Part shown: piece by piece, positions 54,745 to 64,000 of the stretch
How the letters are laid out: each line of letters opens with the position of its first letter
How positions within the stretch are numbered: the stretch's first letter is position 1
Origin: Erodium maritimum
Taxonomy: Eukaryota > Streptophyta > Magnoliopsida > Geraniales > Geraniaceae
Direction of reading: 5' to 3'
Assembly: GCA_963921825.1 (NCBI GenBank)
Contig: OY997588.1
Coordinates: forward strand, 12,600,001 to 12,664,000
DNA length: 64,000 bases
Notes under the pieces: generated by a model
Databases searched by the model: none
Seen by the model: the letters and a program-made list of their open reading frames with translations, nothing else
Told to the model about the DNA's origin: nothing
Program-made: the position numbers and the translations under genes

Positions 54745-57485
54745 TGTCACGCCTCAAATTCGGTTTTGACCGGACTCGAGACGTGAACTAAAACAATAAT
54801 AATTTGAGTTGAAAATAAAGCCAACAAGTCTCCATCTCAAAATTTTAAAACTTTAAACACCGCACGAGTCACAGCTCGGTAAAAACCAACAGTAAAACAG
54901 TTGAAAATAAAACGGTACGTCTCTAGACTATCTAGCCTAGGACCCTCGTAAGCTCCCAAGCATCGAGCATCCCGCTAGTACACTTCCCGCTTAGAACCTG
55001 AAAAACAACAAAGTAAGGGGTGAGCTTTCGCTCAATAGGAAAAGTAGTTAAGGTTATAAGCAAGAGCTCACCACCACGGGTAACCGTCCAATTAGGGCAT
55101 ACTAGTACAACACACAACTAATTTCCAACGGAACCCGTAACCACACTCCTCAACTCAAGACCGAACCACACTTACGAACCAACTTAGCGAACAAACACAA
55201 ACAGCAACATCACACCAATTAAACCAATATCGAACATAAAGTAACTGTAAAAGCACAACTATTAACAGTCAAACTAACCAAGAGACGCTCTCAAATAGTC
55301 ATACCAGAATCTCTAACGGCCTATATCTCTTTCCCGGAACTCCTTCGGGCAAAGGATATATAAAACAGCCTTCCCGGAACTCCTTCGGGCAAGGCAAAGG
55401 TGAAACAACTTTCCCGGAACTCCTTCGGGCAAAGCAAAGGTGAGACAACTTCCCCGGAACTCCTTCGGGCGAAGCAAAGGATAGGTGAAACAGCTTTCCC
55501 GGAACTCCTTCGGGCAAAGCAAAAGTGAAACTACTTCCCCGGAACTCCTTCGGGCGAAGCATCAAGATAATAATACAAATGTCATAATTAAGCACGACTT
55601 ACCAAGCCTGACAATCTTACCACAACCAGTCACGTCGGTCTATCACTCACTCGACCATCATAAAACCAAGGGTTTCACATCAACACAACCACGGCACACT
55701 CGCCCACACATATCAACAACAAGCTCAACGGTTATACTAATCTTGTCTATTAACCCTAACGACAACGACTCACAAGGCAGGCATATCAAAAAACAATCAG
55801 GCAACCAAACAACACACAACCTACGGCTCGACACGGCCGATCTATCAGCACAACAATTCCCAAGATAGAAACGTAAATGTTCGCAGTTCAATCGGCTACG
55901 CTAGTTGTTCTCATCCTACATGTTACTACGACTCTTCCGGTTATTATCTGATATAAACATCTTTCCAGTTTTATTAATTCCTAATATGCATACTAGTAAC
56001 TTTCCGCAATTAAACCGGTATCCGCTACTTCCCTACCTCGACTGAAGTACAACCGCTACGACTCCTAGCTGCCGACGTCCTGGCTCGCTACCTCCGGTCT
56101 TCTCTTCGATCGAAGTCGGACTCTACTTTACACAGAAAGCTATAATTAAAACCGGTTTCACAATTTAAGTTCAAAAGTTGTCTTTTAGACTCGAGCGGGC
56201 TAAAAGTGGGACTACACGACAGATCGGGTTCGAGTACTCGAGCACAGAACCCGGTGCACGAAGTTCGAGGCACGGGTCCCAACATACGGATTTCGAGACA
56301 CGATTCCCGAAGTATAGGTTTCGAGGCACGATTTCCGAGGTACCCAATTCAGCGTTCCACTTTTATCCCGTTCTAGGTCTGAATTAACCGTCCAGTTTAA
56401 ACGTCCAGGGTTCCAACGTTCAACCGTTCAAAAACCGTTTAAAAACTAAACTGTTTTTAACCCTTCAATGATTTAAATCCAAAATTAACAAATCTCTTTT
56501 CTGTATTTCCAAATCTCTTGAATCAAGTCCAGATTTGTTCAAAGTCCAAATAAAACCGTTTTAAATCAGATCTGACTTCGTTTTCATTTTTTATTTAAAA
56601 CAGTTTTTTTTTCAAAAACTTATTTTCGTTTTATTAGTTTTCTTTTCATTTTCAAATTTTTTTGCTTCCAACCAGTTCAGATCCAAAAACGATCGGGCAA
56701 AACCAAGAAAAACAGGGAGGAAGATGTTCGTGAAAAGTCTCCGACCATCGGCGAAGACATCGCCGGCGGCCAAACCCCGTGGGTGAGAATCCCACCGTGG
56801 GGAAAGGGTGACAGTGGCAGACGGGTTGAGCACGGCGGAGATTCGCCTCAGATCCGAACGAAAACGGACTGTTCCGTCCCAGATGTGGGTGCGCACCGGC
56901 GAATCCGTCTCGGCTCGGGCCGTGCACGGCGACGGCGGGGCTCGCCGACGCTCTGGTGAAGCAGTGGAAGAAGGGTGAGAGCTCAGGAGAGAGAGCTCGG
57001 GTTTGAAGGGCGAGGTTCCGGCAATTCTCGAGCGAGGAGGGGAGGATGCCGGAGCTCGGTGCCGGCGTCTTGGGGCTGGACGGACGAGATTGAAGGCAGG
57101 AAGAGGGCCGGAGAGGACGGGCTCGGGCTCGGGACTGAGTGAGTGAGGTGGAGAGGGAGAAACGGAGAGGGAGAGGCGAGCGTGAAGTGAGAGGAAGGAA
57201 GGGGTTCGGCGCTGAGGGGAAATGAAGGGTCAAACCCAAAATTTCAGCTTTTATACCTGATGTCGTGACTGGGCTTGGGCCCAGAACCAAGTCGGGCTTC
57301 TGACGGGCCTCTGGCCGCACGGCCCAAACGAGGGAGAGGATACGGGTCTGGCCGGGTTTGCTCAGGTCTGGTCCGACCCGGTCCGAACTTTTTATCCTTT
57401 TTTTAAATAAACCGATTTTCGACCTCAACGTTCCGATCGAACGAAAATAAATAAAACAAGACTTTTTAACGAGACGGTCTTCACA
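54745..57485 (-). mobile_element. Solo LTR, about 2.74 kb, related to 43240-45789
   Basis: Begins TGTCACGCCTCAAATTCGG and ends ACGGTCTTCACA on the plus strand. The flanks are TGGTC (54740-54744) and TGGTA (57486-57490), a TSD with one mismatch. On the minus strand a clear GGTATAAAAGC TATA box (about 57249-57257) is followed by a GC-rich leader, so the LTR points left. No internal domain or PBS. A 337-codon open frame on the minus strand (57665-56652) runs in from the LINE and through LTR DNA and is not a gene. Confidence 0.78.
55331..55562. repeat. Minisatellite inside the solo LTR, 6 units of about 40 bp
   Basis: The core CCCGGAACTCCTTCGGGC recurs six times, starting at about 55334, 55374, 55413, 55453, 55497 and 55538. 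Each core is itself a hairpin (CCCGGAA...TTCGGGC). Confidence 0.93.
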
Positions 57486-57525
57486 TGGTAGGCCGGCAAG
57501 GGAGGAGGTTCGGTCGTCACGTTGT

Positions 57526-59157
57526 GTGCAGGCGGTAGGCCCGCGACTGAGAAAAAGGACGTCGCGACGTCCGGTGGTGCGAGCAGCGGAGAGGGAATTG
57601 CTGGGGTCGGAGGAAGGGTCGGGGGAGTCGCTCCGAGATGGGGAGGCTCTGATACCGATCGTCATGTCATCGGCAACGGAGTCAGCACCGCCGGAATCCC
57701 CAGAGGCGATGGCGTGGAGGTTACAGAAAGGTAAGGCGCCGGCGTCCGAGCAGCCTAGGGTTTCTGAAGGTGACGAAGGCAGGGTCGTGGGCCTGGGCTT
57801 GATGGAGGATGCTAGGCGAGCGGGCCAACCGGGGCGGTTTGGGCCGGATGGGCCTCACAAGTGGGGGCTGACGGTACAGGCGGGCTGGCAACCTCGACCC
57901 GGCTCAGGCCCGATGGGCCAAGTGCGAGGAAATAGACCGGGCTGGACAAGGGGAGGTCAGGAGGACGTGGCCCGCTGGGCAGCACGATACGGGCCGAGGT
58001 CGGGTCAGGATCAAGGAGCAGGGTCGGCTCGTGGGGCGCGTGTGGTTATGGGTCTGGATCAGGTAGACCCGGATCTGAAGCAATATCCGATCCGCGTTGG
58101 TCAGCCGGATGGGGACCCGAGCTATAACCCGTTTGCACTAAGAGGAAGAAATGAGCGTGAGACAGGGAGTCATGTAGTTGATCTCGATTCCCAGATGGGG
58201 GCGATGAAAATCAGGGAGGTGGTGGTGCCGGTCCAGGAAATCACAGGGCGGGGTAACTTAAATCGCTTTGCGATGGCAGCCAAAGTACTGACGTCTAATA
58301 AGATATACTGAAAGTCGGTGGCAGATAGGATGGAGGATGCCTGGGATATGAAGGTGGAGCCCAAACCTCTAGAGGGTGGCCTCATAGCTTTCTTCTTCAA
58401 GACAGCTAAGGACAGGGAGAGGGTCCTGCTGGGAGAACCTTGGTCGTTCTGGGACTCTCTGATTTTATTTACGGATCTGCGTGCCCATATGCAGGTCCAA
58501 GATTTTGAGTTCCACCACTTCTCTGTCTGGGCCCGTGTGTCGAATTTACATGTAAGGGCATGGACGAGGGATATGGGGTTTCGTGTGGGAAATGCTCTAG
58601 ATGTGTGTCAAGGTGTAGATGTGGATAAGGACGACCTGTGCTGGGGAGATTTCATGAAGGTCAGAATCAGGGCGGACATTAGAGTCCCTTTGCAGAGCCA
58701 GCTTTGGTTTCGGCTGTCCGTCTCTCATGTACGTACTCGTTTGGTGATTTCATACGAACATCTTCCTGAACACTGTTTTGGATGCTGCTGCGCGGGTCAT
58801 TTGTTCCCTGTATGCCCAGTGGTGGGAGGTAAAAGGGGCCCATCGCTGAAAGCACCGACGGATCCGAGATCTGGCTTGGAGAGGGCGAAGCATGAGAAGG
58901 CGATGCCGGGAACAAATTGGACGTATCTAAGAGGCTTAGGTAAGGGGGGATCTTCGTCGGGTGGGCCAAACACCCTCAGAGGTCCCAGGAGCCAAGGACG
59001 CAGGGGAGGCAACCGATCCACAGGGAGGAGGAGGCTCCGGTCGGATGGCTCCCGCGGGAAATGTCGCCATCACTTTCTGGGAAGAAACGCCTGGAGAGGG
59101 AGATGGAACCTGGGGAAGAGGAGGGATCGTCGGCGTCGGAGGGGGCGTCCAATATAG
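57526..59157 (+). pseudogene. LINE ORF1 protein: DUF4283 and CCHC zinc knuckle, one internal stop
   Basis: A long frame with a Gly/Pro/Arg-rich N-terminal half, then SQMGAMKIREVVVPV, the DUF4283 RNA-binding domain (from about 58261: WDMKVEPKPLEGGLIAFFF, VLLGEPWSFWDSLILF, HHFSVWARVSNLHVRA), LRLSVSH-type text before a complete knuckle CFGCCCAGHLFPVC (about 58779-58820), and a basic C-terminus. A TGA at 58309-58311 stands where Trp or Arg is expected (NKIY-stop-KSVADRM); otherwise the frame is open for about 540 codons. Its N-terminus is interrupted by the solo LTR upstream. ORF1 proteins bind LINE RNA and help reverse transcription. Confidence 0.82.
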
Positions 59158-59159
59158 TG

Positions 59160-59632
59160 GCGGGGGGCTGTAAGCACCCCCGCCTCCAGGATTGAGAGCC
59201 TGGAGCCCCAGGAAGGGTTTGGTCGACTGTATCCCCTTCCTGGCAGTTTGGTGGCAATGGTTCTGCCAACAGTCGATAAGATGCTTCCCTACCACTTTGG
59301 GGTCGGCAATCCCGCGTTCAGGAGCCCTACACCTATCATTTAAGGGAGGACGACGCACGCTGACTTACCGGGGGAGTTATCAGTCCACCAATGTTCAGTT
59401 GTCACCTGGTATGCTCGATTAGTGTTTTATGGTTGGCGCATACTGTATCGGTATCCAAGGATGCTACCGCAGTTCAGCCCCCGACCGCCTCTATGCATAT
59501 GAGCACAATTTATTTCTTAGCATTTATGTCTCAATTTATTTATCTTTAGCTTATTGGTTTGTAAGGGGTTTGTCGTCATACGAACACCTGTTTACTTTGC
59601 TTATTTAATAATATTGTCACTCCTCTAAAAAA
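59160..59632 (+). other. Conserved LINE 3' tail
   Basis: About 330 bp here (TAAGCACCCCCGCCTCCAGG, GATAAGATGCTTCCC, ACTGTATCGGTATCC, GGATGCTACCGCAG) matches the inverted copy at 6545-6870, followed by AT-rich 3'UTR and an A-tail. The reading frame is not kept between the two, so this looks like selected or recent non-coding sequence. Confidence 0.75.
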
Positions 59633-59647
59633 ATCTCTACAAAAAAA

Positions 59648-60091
59648 GGGTAAACTACAAATGACTACCCTTAAGTTGGGACGTTTAACTGATGCTTACC
59701 CTAAAGTTCAAAAACTACTGATGCATACCCTGTAGTTACAACGTGTAACTAGAAACCCATCTATCAACTAAAATGATGAAAATACCCTAAACTACACTTC
59801 AATAATTATTTTAAAAAAATGTTTGAAAAATCACTTTTGTTATATATATATATATATATATATATATTTACTTATTAAATGACTTTATTTTTATTTAAAA
59901 AATCACTTCATATTTATTTTAAAAAATCACTGAGGGTATTTTCTGAGGGTATTTTCGTCATTTTAGCTAACGGAAGGGGTTTCTAGTTACAAGTTATAAC
60001 TTTAGGGTATGCATCAATCGATAGTTTTTGAATTTCAGGGTAATCATCGGTTAAACGTGTCAACTTCAGAGTATGTATTTGTAGTTTACCC
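59648..60091. mobile_element. Fold-back element, family B, in the LINE A-tail
   Basis: Starts GGGTAAACTACAAATG and ends GTATTTGTAGTTTACCC. The arms are inverted (TAACTGATGCTTACCC against GGGTAATCATCGGTTA, AAATGATGAAAATACCC against GGGTATTTTCGTCATTTT). The centre holds a (TA)n run at about 59840-59867. A-runs on both sides prevent defining the TSD exactly. Related to 40364-41028. Confidence 0.82.
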
Positions 60092-61078
60092 AAAAAAAAT
60101 AAAAATATCACCCCAATATCAAGGAAACAAAAGTTATGACCAAAGTTATGAGTAATGAGAGAAGCCGTATGTAGTAAGTTACACCAAATCCCCAAGGCAA
60201 TAAGTGAAGTAGCCAATGATGTTAGTGTAAAACTGATTGAGAAAGTGTTGGTTACCTAGCAATAGTAGCCTCATCTCTTGTAAGATAAAACTACTAATTA
60301 AGTAGCATAACCTAAACCTAGGTTAATGTTATTGTTATGAACTAAGAACACATCAATGACAATGAGGTTTCTTCAATACCGATTGGACCATGCAGAGCCT
60401 CTCCTTCGGTCATGACTAAATCATGAGATTAGTAACTGTCACAAACTTTACCCTACATTTCAGGATTTAAATCCATCTCCACTACTTTATATTTAAACCC
60501 TCTAACCCTAATTACATAACCCAAGATTGGTCAAACCTTAAACAACCAATAAAAATATTATGTAGGAAATAATTAAACAAATACACAAACAAAATCAGGG
60601 CAACTACTTGTTCATTATCTATAGGATTTTGCTTATAAATTAACACCCACCTTTTATTTTCAGTTACAATTAAGAACATCAAGTACAAAAGTAGTAGAAA
60701 ATAAAATCTCAAACTCTCTTAAGTAAGGAAACCTAATGATATATATCTTCATTAGTGACGGGTCCAAAAGCTCTCGAAAGGAGAAGCAAATTTGTAAGTG
60801 TCCAGAAACGATCTCTTGGAACGTTGCTGAACGACGAACACATTTGAGGAGATTCTGAAAACAATCATGGTGCTTGTTGCAAAGCGGCATTATATTGATG
60901 CATCTATCAAGAGGCGGGAGTGGAGGAGAACAATTTAAGGGTGGTGGTGGTTGGACATTGTAAAACAAAAAAAATGGAAAAAGATAAGATGGGTGGTGAT
61001 TCATTGCCGTAGCATGAATTTGATAAATAAAAATATAAAAGAGAAAAAAAATGAAGGAACCACAGGTCAGGCTCTTGG
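60092..61078. other. No gene recognised; includes the internal remnant of a copia element
   Basis: About 60660-61078 should be the internal region of the minus-strand copia element whose LTR follows, but its frames (MNHHPSYLF, FQEIVSGHLQICFSF) match no gag I know. Confidence 0.4.
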
Positions 61079-61545
61079 ACTCTGATACCATGTTAGATAG
61101 TGAATTCCTTACATCAATAGGTGATATCATCACCTTATATATACATGATACATAAGTGGTTATGGAAGGTTACTGGAAGTTACATAATACAAATATAACT
61201 ACTAAATATAACTGCTAATAATATTGTTATGAATATTCTGATAAATTTGGATTTGAATGGAAATTATACCAAATCAAAGATAACGGATAGCTTTACAAAA
61301 TTATAGAACTTATGGAACAAAATGACTTGAGACCTAGAAATCTTGCTCCAATTTATAAGTTTGATGCTCCCAAGGGAAAACTTGGTCTTTTTCCAGATAT
61401 TTGGTGAGTATTGAGATTGGGAGGCTTAAAAGTAGGTCAAACTGGATCGGATATGTCCATTGTAACGCACCCATGTTATCGAGTGGCTCCAACTCAACAC
61501 CATATCCTCCCATTAATGTTGAACTTGAGTGCTTACTTCCCAACA
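61079..61545 (-). mobile_element. Orphan copia-type 5' LTR with PBS
   Basis: On the minus strand: LTR from TGTTGGGAAGTAAGC (61545) to CACTATCTAACA (61091), then the PBS TGGTATCAGAGTC (about 61090-61078). A TATATATAAGG box lies near the LTR 3' end. No partner LTR or polyprotein was found downstream, so the element is truncated. Confidence 0.65.
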
Positions 61546-61570
61546 CTTTCTAATAATATAAATTAAAAAC

Positions 61571-62007
61571 GCGATATTTTCATCTCACTGTCTTACTTAT
61601 GTGTTTTTTTTTCATCTCAGTATCTTAACTATTTTTATGACACCTCACTTTCCTAGAATGCTTTTTTTTTCTCACTTTCATACCCTAATTATTTTTTGTG
61701 GCACCTCACTACCTTAGAATGCATTTTTTGTGGCACCTCACTACCCTATAATGCATTTTTGTGACATTAAAAACTGATTTTTTAAAGAAATTTTGAAAAC
61801 CAATGACATGCTTTTAAAATTTTGTTTGTTAGTGAGGGGTATTATGGACTTTTTAAATGTTTTCATCCAAAAATGGATGGCAAATTAACGACGGGTATGA
61901 AAGTGAAAAAAATATACATTCTAGGGTAGTGATGTGCCATAAAAAATAGTTAGGGTAGTGAGATGAAAAAAATGCACGTAATTAGAACAGTGAGATGAAA
62001 ATACCCT
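61571..62007. mobile_element. Fold-back element, family A, with 9-bp TSD
   Basis: TSD ATTAAAAAC at 61562-61570 and 62008-62016. Inverted arms are ATTTTCATCTCACTGT against ACAGTGAGATGAAAAT, TAGGGTAGTGA against TCACTACCCTA, and CATTCTAGGGTAG against CTACCTTAGAATG. Non-coding. Confidence 0.83.
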
Positions 62008-62030
62008 ATTAAAAACAGATATATGGGTAC

Positions 62031-62252
62031 TGTTGTGTAATACGTGTAGCTTGGGTGGCCACCACCCATGCATGAGAGACATATGGTATATGACTCCTCA
62101 AATTTTACACTATATATACATGATGTATATGAATGAATGATATATGAAGTTTGTACACAGAAGAGTTGAAATAGAAGAGAAAAGTTACAAAATCATAATC
62201 AGTTCTTTTATATCGAGTTTCGGTTTCGATCGTTTAAGAAATAATCACAACA
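62031..62252 (+). repeat. 5' LTR of a second copia element
   Basis: 222 bp with inverted ends TGTTGTG and CACAACA, TATATATACA at about 62112-62121, followed at once by CGTTATCAGCACGA, the PBS-position text common after plant copia LTRs. Confidence 0.65.
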
Positions 62253-62663
62253 CGTTATCAGCACGACTCCGCTCCGTTGTAATCGTTAAATTTTCTCAAA
62301 TCGTTATTCCAGTACGAACACTCTGTTCTACTGCTCAGGTATCGGATTTTCAAATTATCGTTAATTTATTTATATCCGATTCATGCTCGTTTATATAAGT
62401 TTATTTACGGTTTTAATAAGTTTTCTTTGTGACTGCCAATGTATACTGGATCTTTCACATCAGAAATTTGATGTTTACTGCATACTCGTATTTTACCGTT
62501 AATACCTGAATTTTAAAAAATAAAAATAAAATCGTTAAAACCTAAACGTTTGGACCGGAAGGTCCAAATACATAATACTAGCGACCCGATATGTGTTGGA
62601 CGGAAGTTCCAAAATAAATGACATGAAGTCGAGTATTCTCCTGACATGCAATTATTTTGATCA

Positions 62664-63723
62664 ATGTTCAGGATGGATAACTTCACAAAGCTTAATTATG
62701 CTCCCCTTAGACTAGACGGGAAGAACTATTATGAATGGGCGCTAGACACGACTCTCCACTTGAGATCTCAGAATCTTGGAGACGTCATAAAAGAGGGCAA
62801 TAACGAGTCAGTCAAAAACAAAGTCACGGCCACAATATTAATCCGTCATCACATGTATAGAGACCTACGACTTGAGTATATAATTGACGAAGACCCCCTT
62901 ACTTTATGGGTTCAACTCAAGAAGAGGTTTGAGCATATGAAAGCAATAGCTCTCCCTCGTGCCCAATATGATTGGTCTAACCTCAGGTTTCAGGACTTTA
63001 AGTCCGTAAATGAGTACAATTCGGCAATGTTTAAAATTGTTTCCAAGCTTCGCAGTTGTGGTGAGAAAATAACTGACGAATCTATGCTTGAGAAAACATT
63101 CTCCACGTTCCATCCCTCGAATATGCTCCTGCAACAGCAATATCCACAAAAAGAGTTTAAGAAATTTACAGATCTGATTGCTTGTTTGCTTGTTGCAGAG
63201 CAAAACAATGAATTATTAATGAAAAACCATCAAACTTGTCCTGTAGGCAGTGCTCCATTCCCTGAAGTGAATGTGACAGGATATGGTGGTAACTCTGGAC
63301 CCAAACGAGGTCGAGGACCCTTTAGAGGTCGAGGACCCTTTAGAGGTCGAGGTCGAGGTCGTGGACGTGGTCGCAGTCAGGGATATGGGCATAATAGTTT
63401 CCAACCTTATAAAAGAGATGATAGGGTGTACCACCAGAAGTGGACCCGGTATGAGAAAAGAAAATACCCATAGAACCCGACTCCCGTAAATGCCGAAAAC
63501 TTATGTTACCGTTGTGGAGGGACCGATCATTGGTCACGTGTATGTCGTGTGCCAAGCCACTTGGTAAAGTTATACCAAGAGTCGATAAAGGGAAAAGAGA
63601 AGGTCACTGAGACAAATTTCATTGATCACGTGAGCCCTGAAGATGCTCCGATCAAGCTTACCGTCTCCGACTTCTTTAAAGATGATGACGGAAATGTGGA
63701 CCGTGATGAAAATGTAGATTGAA
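62664..63723 (+). pseudogene. Copia gag (UBN2 type) with CCHC knuckle, one stop
   Basis: MDNFTKLNYAPLRLDGKNYY opens a UBN2-type capsid with DPLTLWVQLKKRF, RAQYDWSNLRFQDFKSVNEY and LLVAEQNNELLMKNH. An Arg/Gly-rich stretch follows (RGRGPFRGRGPFRGRGRG, about residues 220-242), then the knuckle CYRCGGTDHWSRVC. A TAG at 63471-63473 falls between the RG stretch and the knuckle; the frame then runs open to a TGA at about 63721. Two in-frame Met codons (62664, 62673) are possible starts; 62673 fits the family better. Confidence 0.88.
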
Positions 63724-63863
63724 CTTGTGTGTTTATGTATTCCCCTACTTTAAGTCAATGTGAAATATATAAAATGTTTTTGTAATCCTTTCCTAAGTTT
63801 ATAAACTAACATAACACTTTTTATGAACGGATATGGACCTCAACTATGGGTCACGTATTTGCA

Positions 63864-64000
63864 GAAATGATGGCGACTTATGTATTGTTGATTGCGCGTC
63901 AACGCACACAATCTTAAGAGATAAAAAATATTTCTCTAATCTAACTTTGGTTGAAGCGAATGTTAGCACAATTACGGGTACTGAAAATTTAATAGAAGGC
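63864..64000 (+). pseudogene. Copia protease start (runs off the window)
   Basis: The frame DGDLCIVDCASTHTILRD, KKYFSNLTLVEANVSTI, TGTENLIEG is the N-terminus of the pol protease of this copia lineage. It follows about 140 bp of non-coding DNA after gag, so pol may be a separate frame. The active-site triplet reads DCA where DSG/DSA/DTG is usual. Confidence 0.75.

Larger units (their letters stand above)
54420..59632 (+). mobile_element. LINE ORF1-only copy with near-intact ORF1, split by a solo LTR
   Basis: 5' part at 54420-54744 (leader with CTAGGGTTTACTTC), solo LTR at 54745-57485, then ORF1 to 59157 and a 475-bp non-coding tail ending CTCTAAAAAAA at 59632. The tail is shared with the deleted copy at 6417-7642. 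There is no ORF2. LINE decay is normally by 5' truncation, which would remove ORF1 first, so ORF1 plus tail without ORF2 needs another origin. Confidence 0.78.

Noticed and set aside
55331-55562. CRISPR-like array
   Set aside because: Units repeat in full with short decayed linkers instead of unique spacers, and it lies in an LTR of a plant genome.
56652-57665. 337-codon minus-strand open frame
   Set aside because: It starts in LINE DNA, crosses the solo LTR end at 57485 and lies over the LTR promoter. Composition is Ser/Pro/Arg from GC-rich sequence, with no family resemblance.

Overview
The window is nuclear DNA from a flowering plant, almost certainly a eudicot. The evidence is spliced genes with GT-AG introns, a group C MAP kinase, a SEC14-nodulin protein, a ZAR1-type CC-NLR, a heavy-metal-associated isoprenylated protein (HIPP), nuclear tRNA genes, and a very heavy load of plant LINEs, Ty1/copia and Ty3/gypsy elements and fold-back elements. 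I cannot name the species.

Host genes are few and, apart from some tRNAs, lie on the minus strand. The first coding exon of a MAP kinase (712-1134) continues past the left edge. A tRNA-His is at 10001-10072. A 13-exon SEC14-like (SFH) gene spans 10555-14854; I worked out every exon and the joined frame is open for 571 aa. An intact ZAR1-like immune receptor is at 16355-18919, with a probable 5'UTR intron and a short uORF. A tRNA with anticodon UAU is at 19933-20006, a two-exon HIPP gene at 23562-24160, and a DUF4408/DUF761 gene at 52231-52917. These genes form no operon or evident pathway. They are separate housekeeping, signalling and immunity genes in repeat-rich DNA.

The rest is mostly mobile DNA. 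From 2-9.5 kb: a decayed PIF/Harbinger-like ORF1 and three LINE ORF1 derivatives, two with clear target-site duplications (TSDs). From 20-28 kb: LINE ORF1 and ORF2 relics, a 480-bp fold-back element and a 273-bp exact tandem duplication. From 28.9-36.3 kb: a young Ty1/copia element (29161-35352; 960-bp LTRs differing at about 6 sites, TSD GCTAT) nested in an older LINE. From 36.5-39.3 kb: a rearranged gypsy remnant with three LTR copies, a patchwork of SINE, CACTA end and half fold-back inside, and TSD GGGAG. From 40.4-50.2 kb: a fold-back element with a nested LINE tail, two opposed LINE ORF1 relics, a 2.55-kb solo LTR and another LINE ORF1 relic. From 54.4-60.1 kb: a near-intact LINE ORF1 copy split by a 2.74-kb solo LTR and followed by a fold-back element. 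From 61-64 kb: an orphan copia LTR, a fold-back element and the 5' part of a second copia element that runs off the right edge.

The pattern most worth following is the repeated occurrence of LINE copies that carry ORF1 (DUF4283 plus CCHC knuckle) and a 3' tail with poly-A but no endonuclease/RT ORF2. Some are further reduced to short TSD-flanked deletion derivatives. This resembles a non-autonomous, ORF1-only LINE system, comparable in design to mammalian HAL1.
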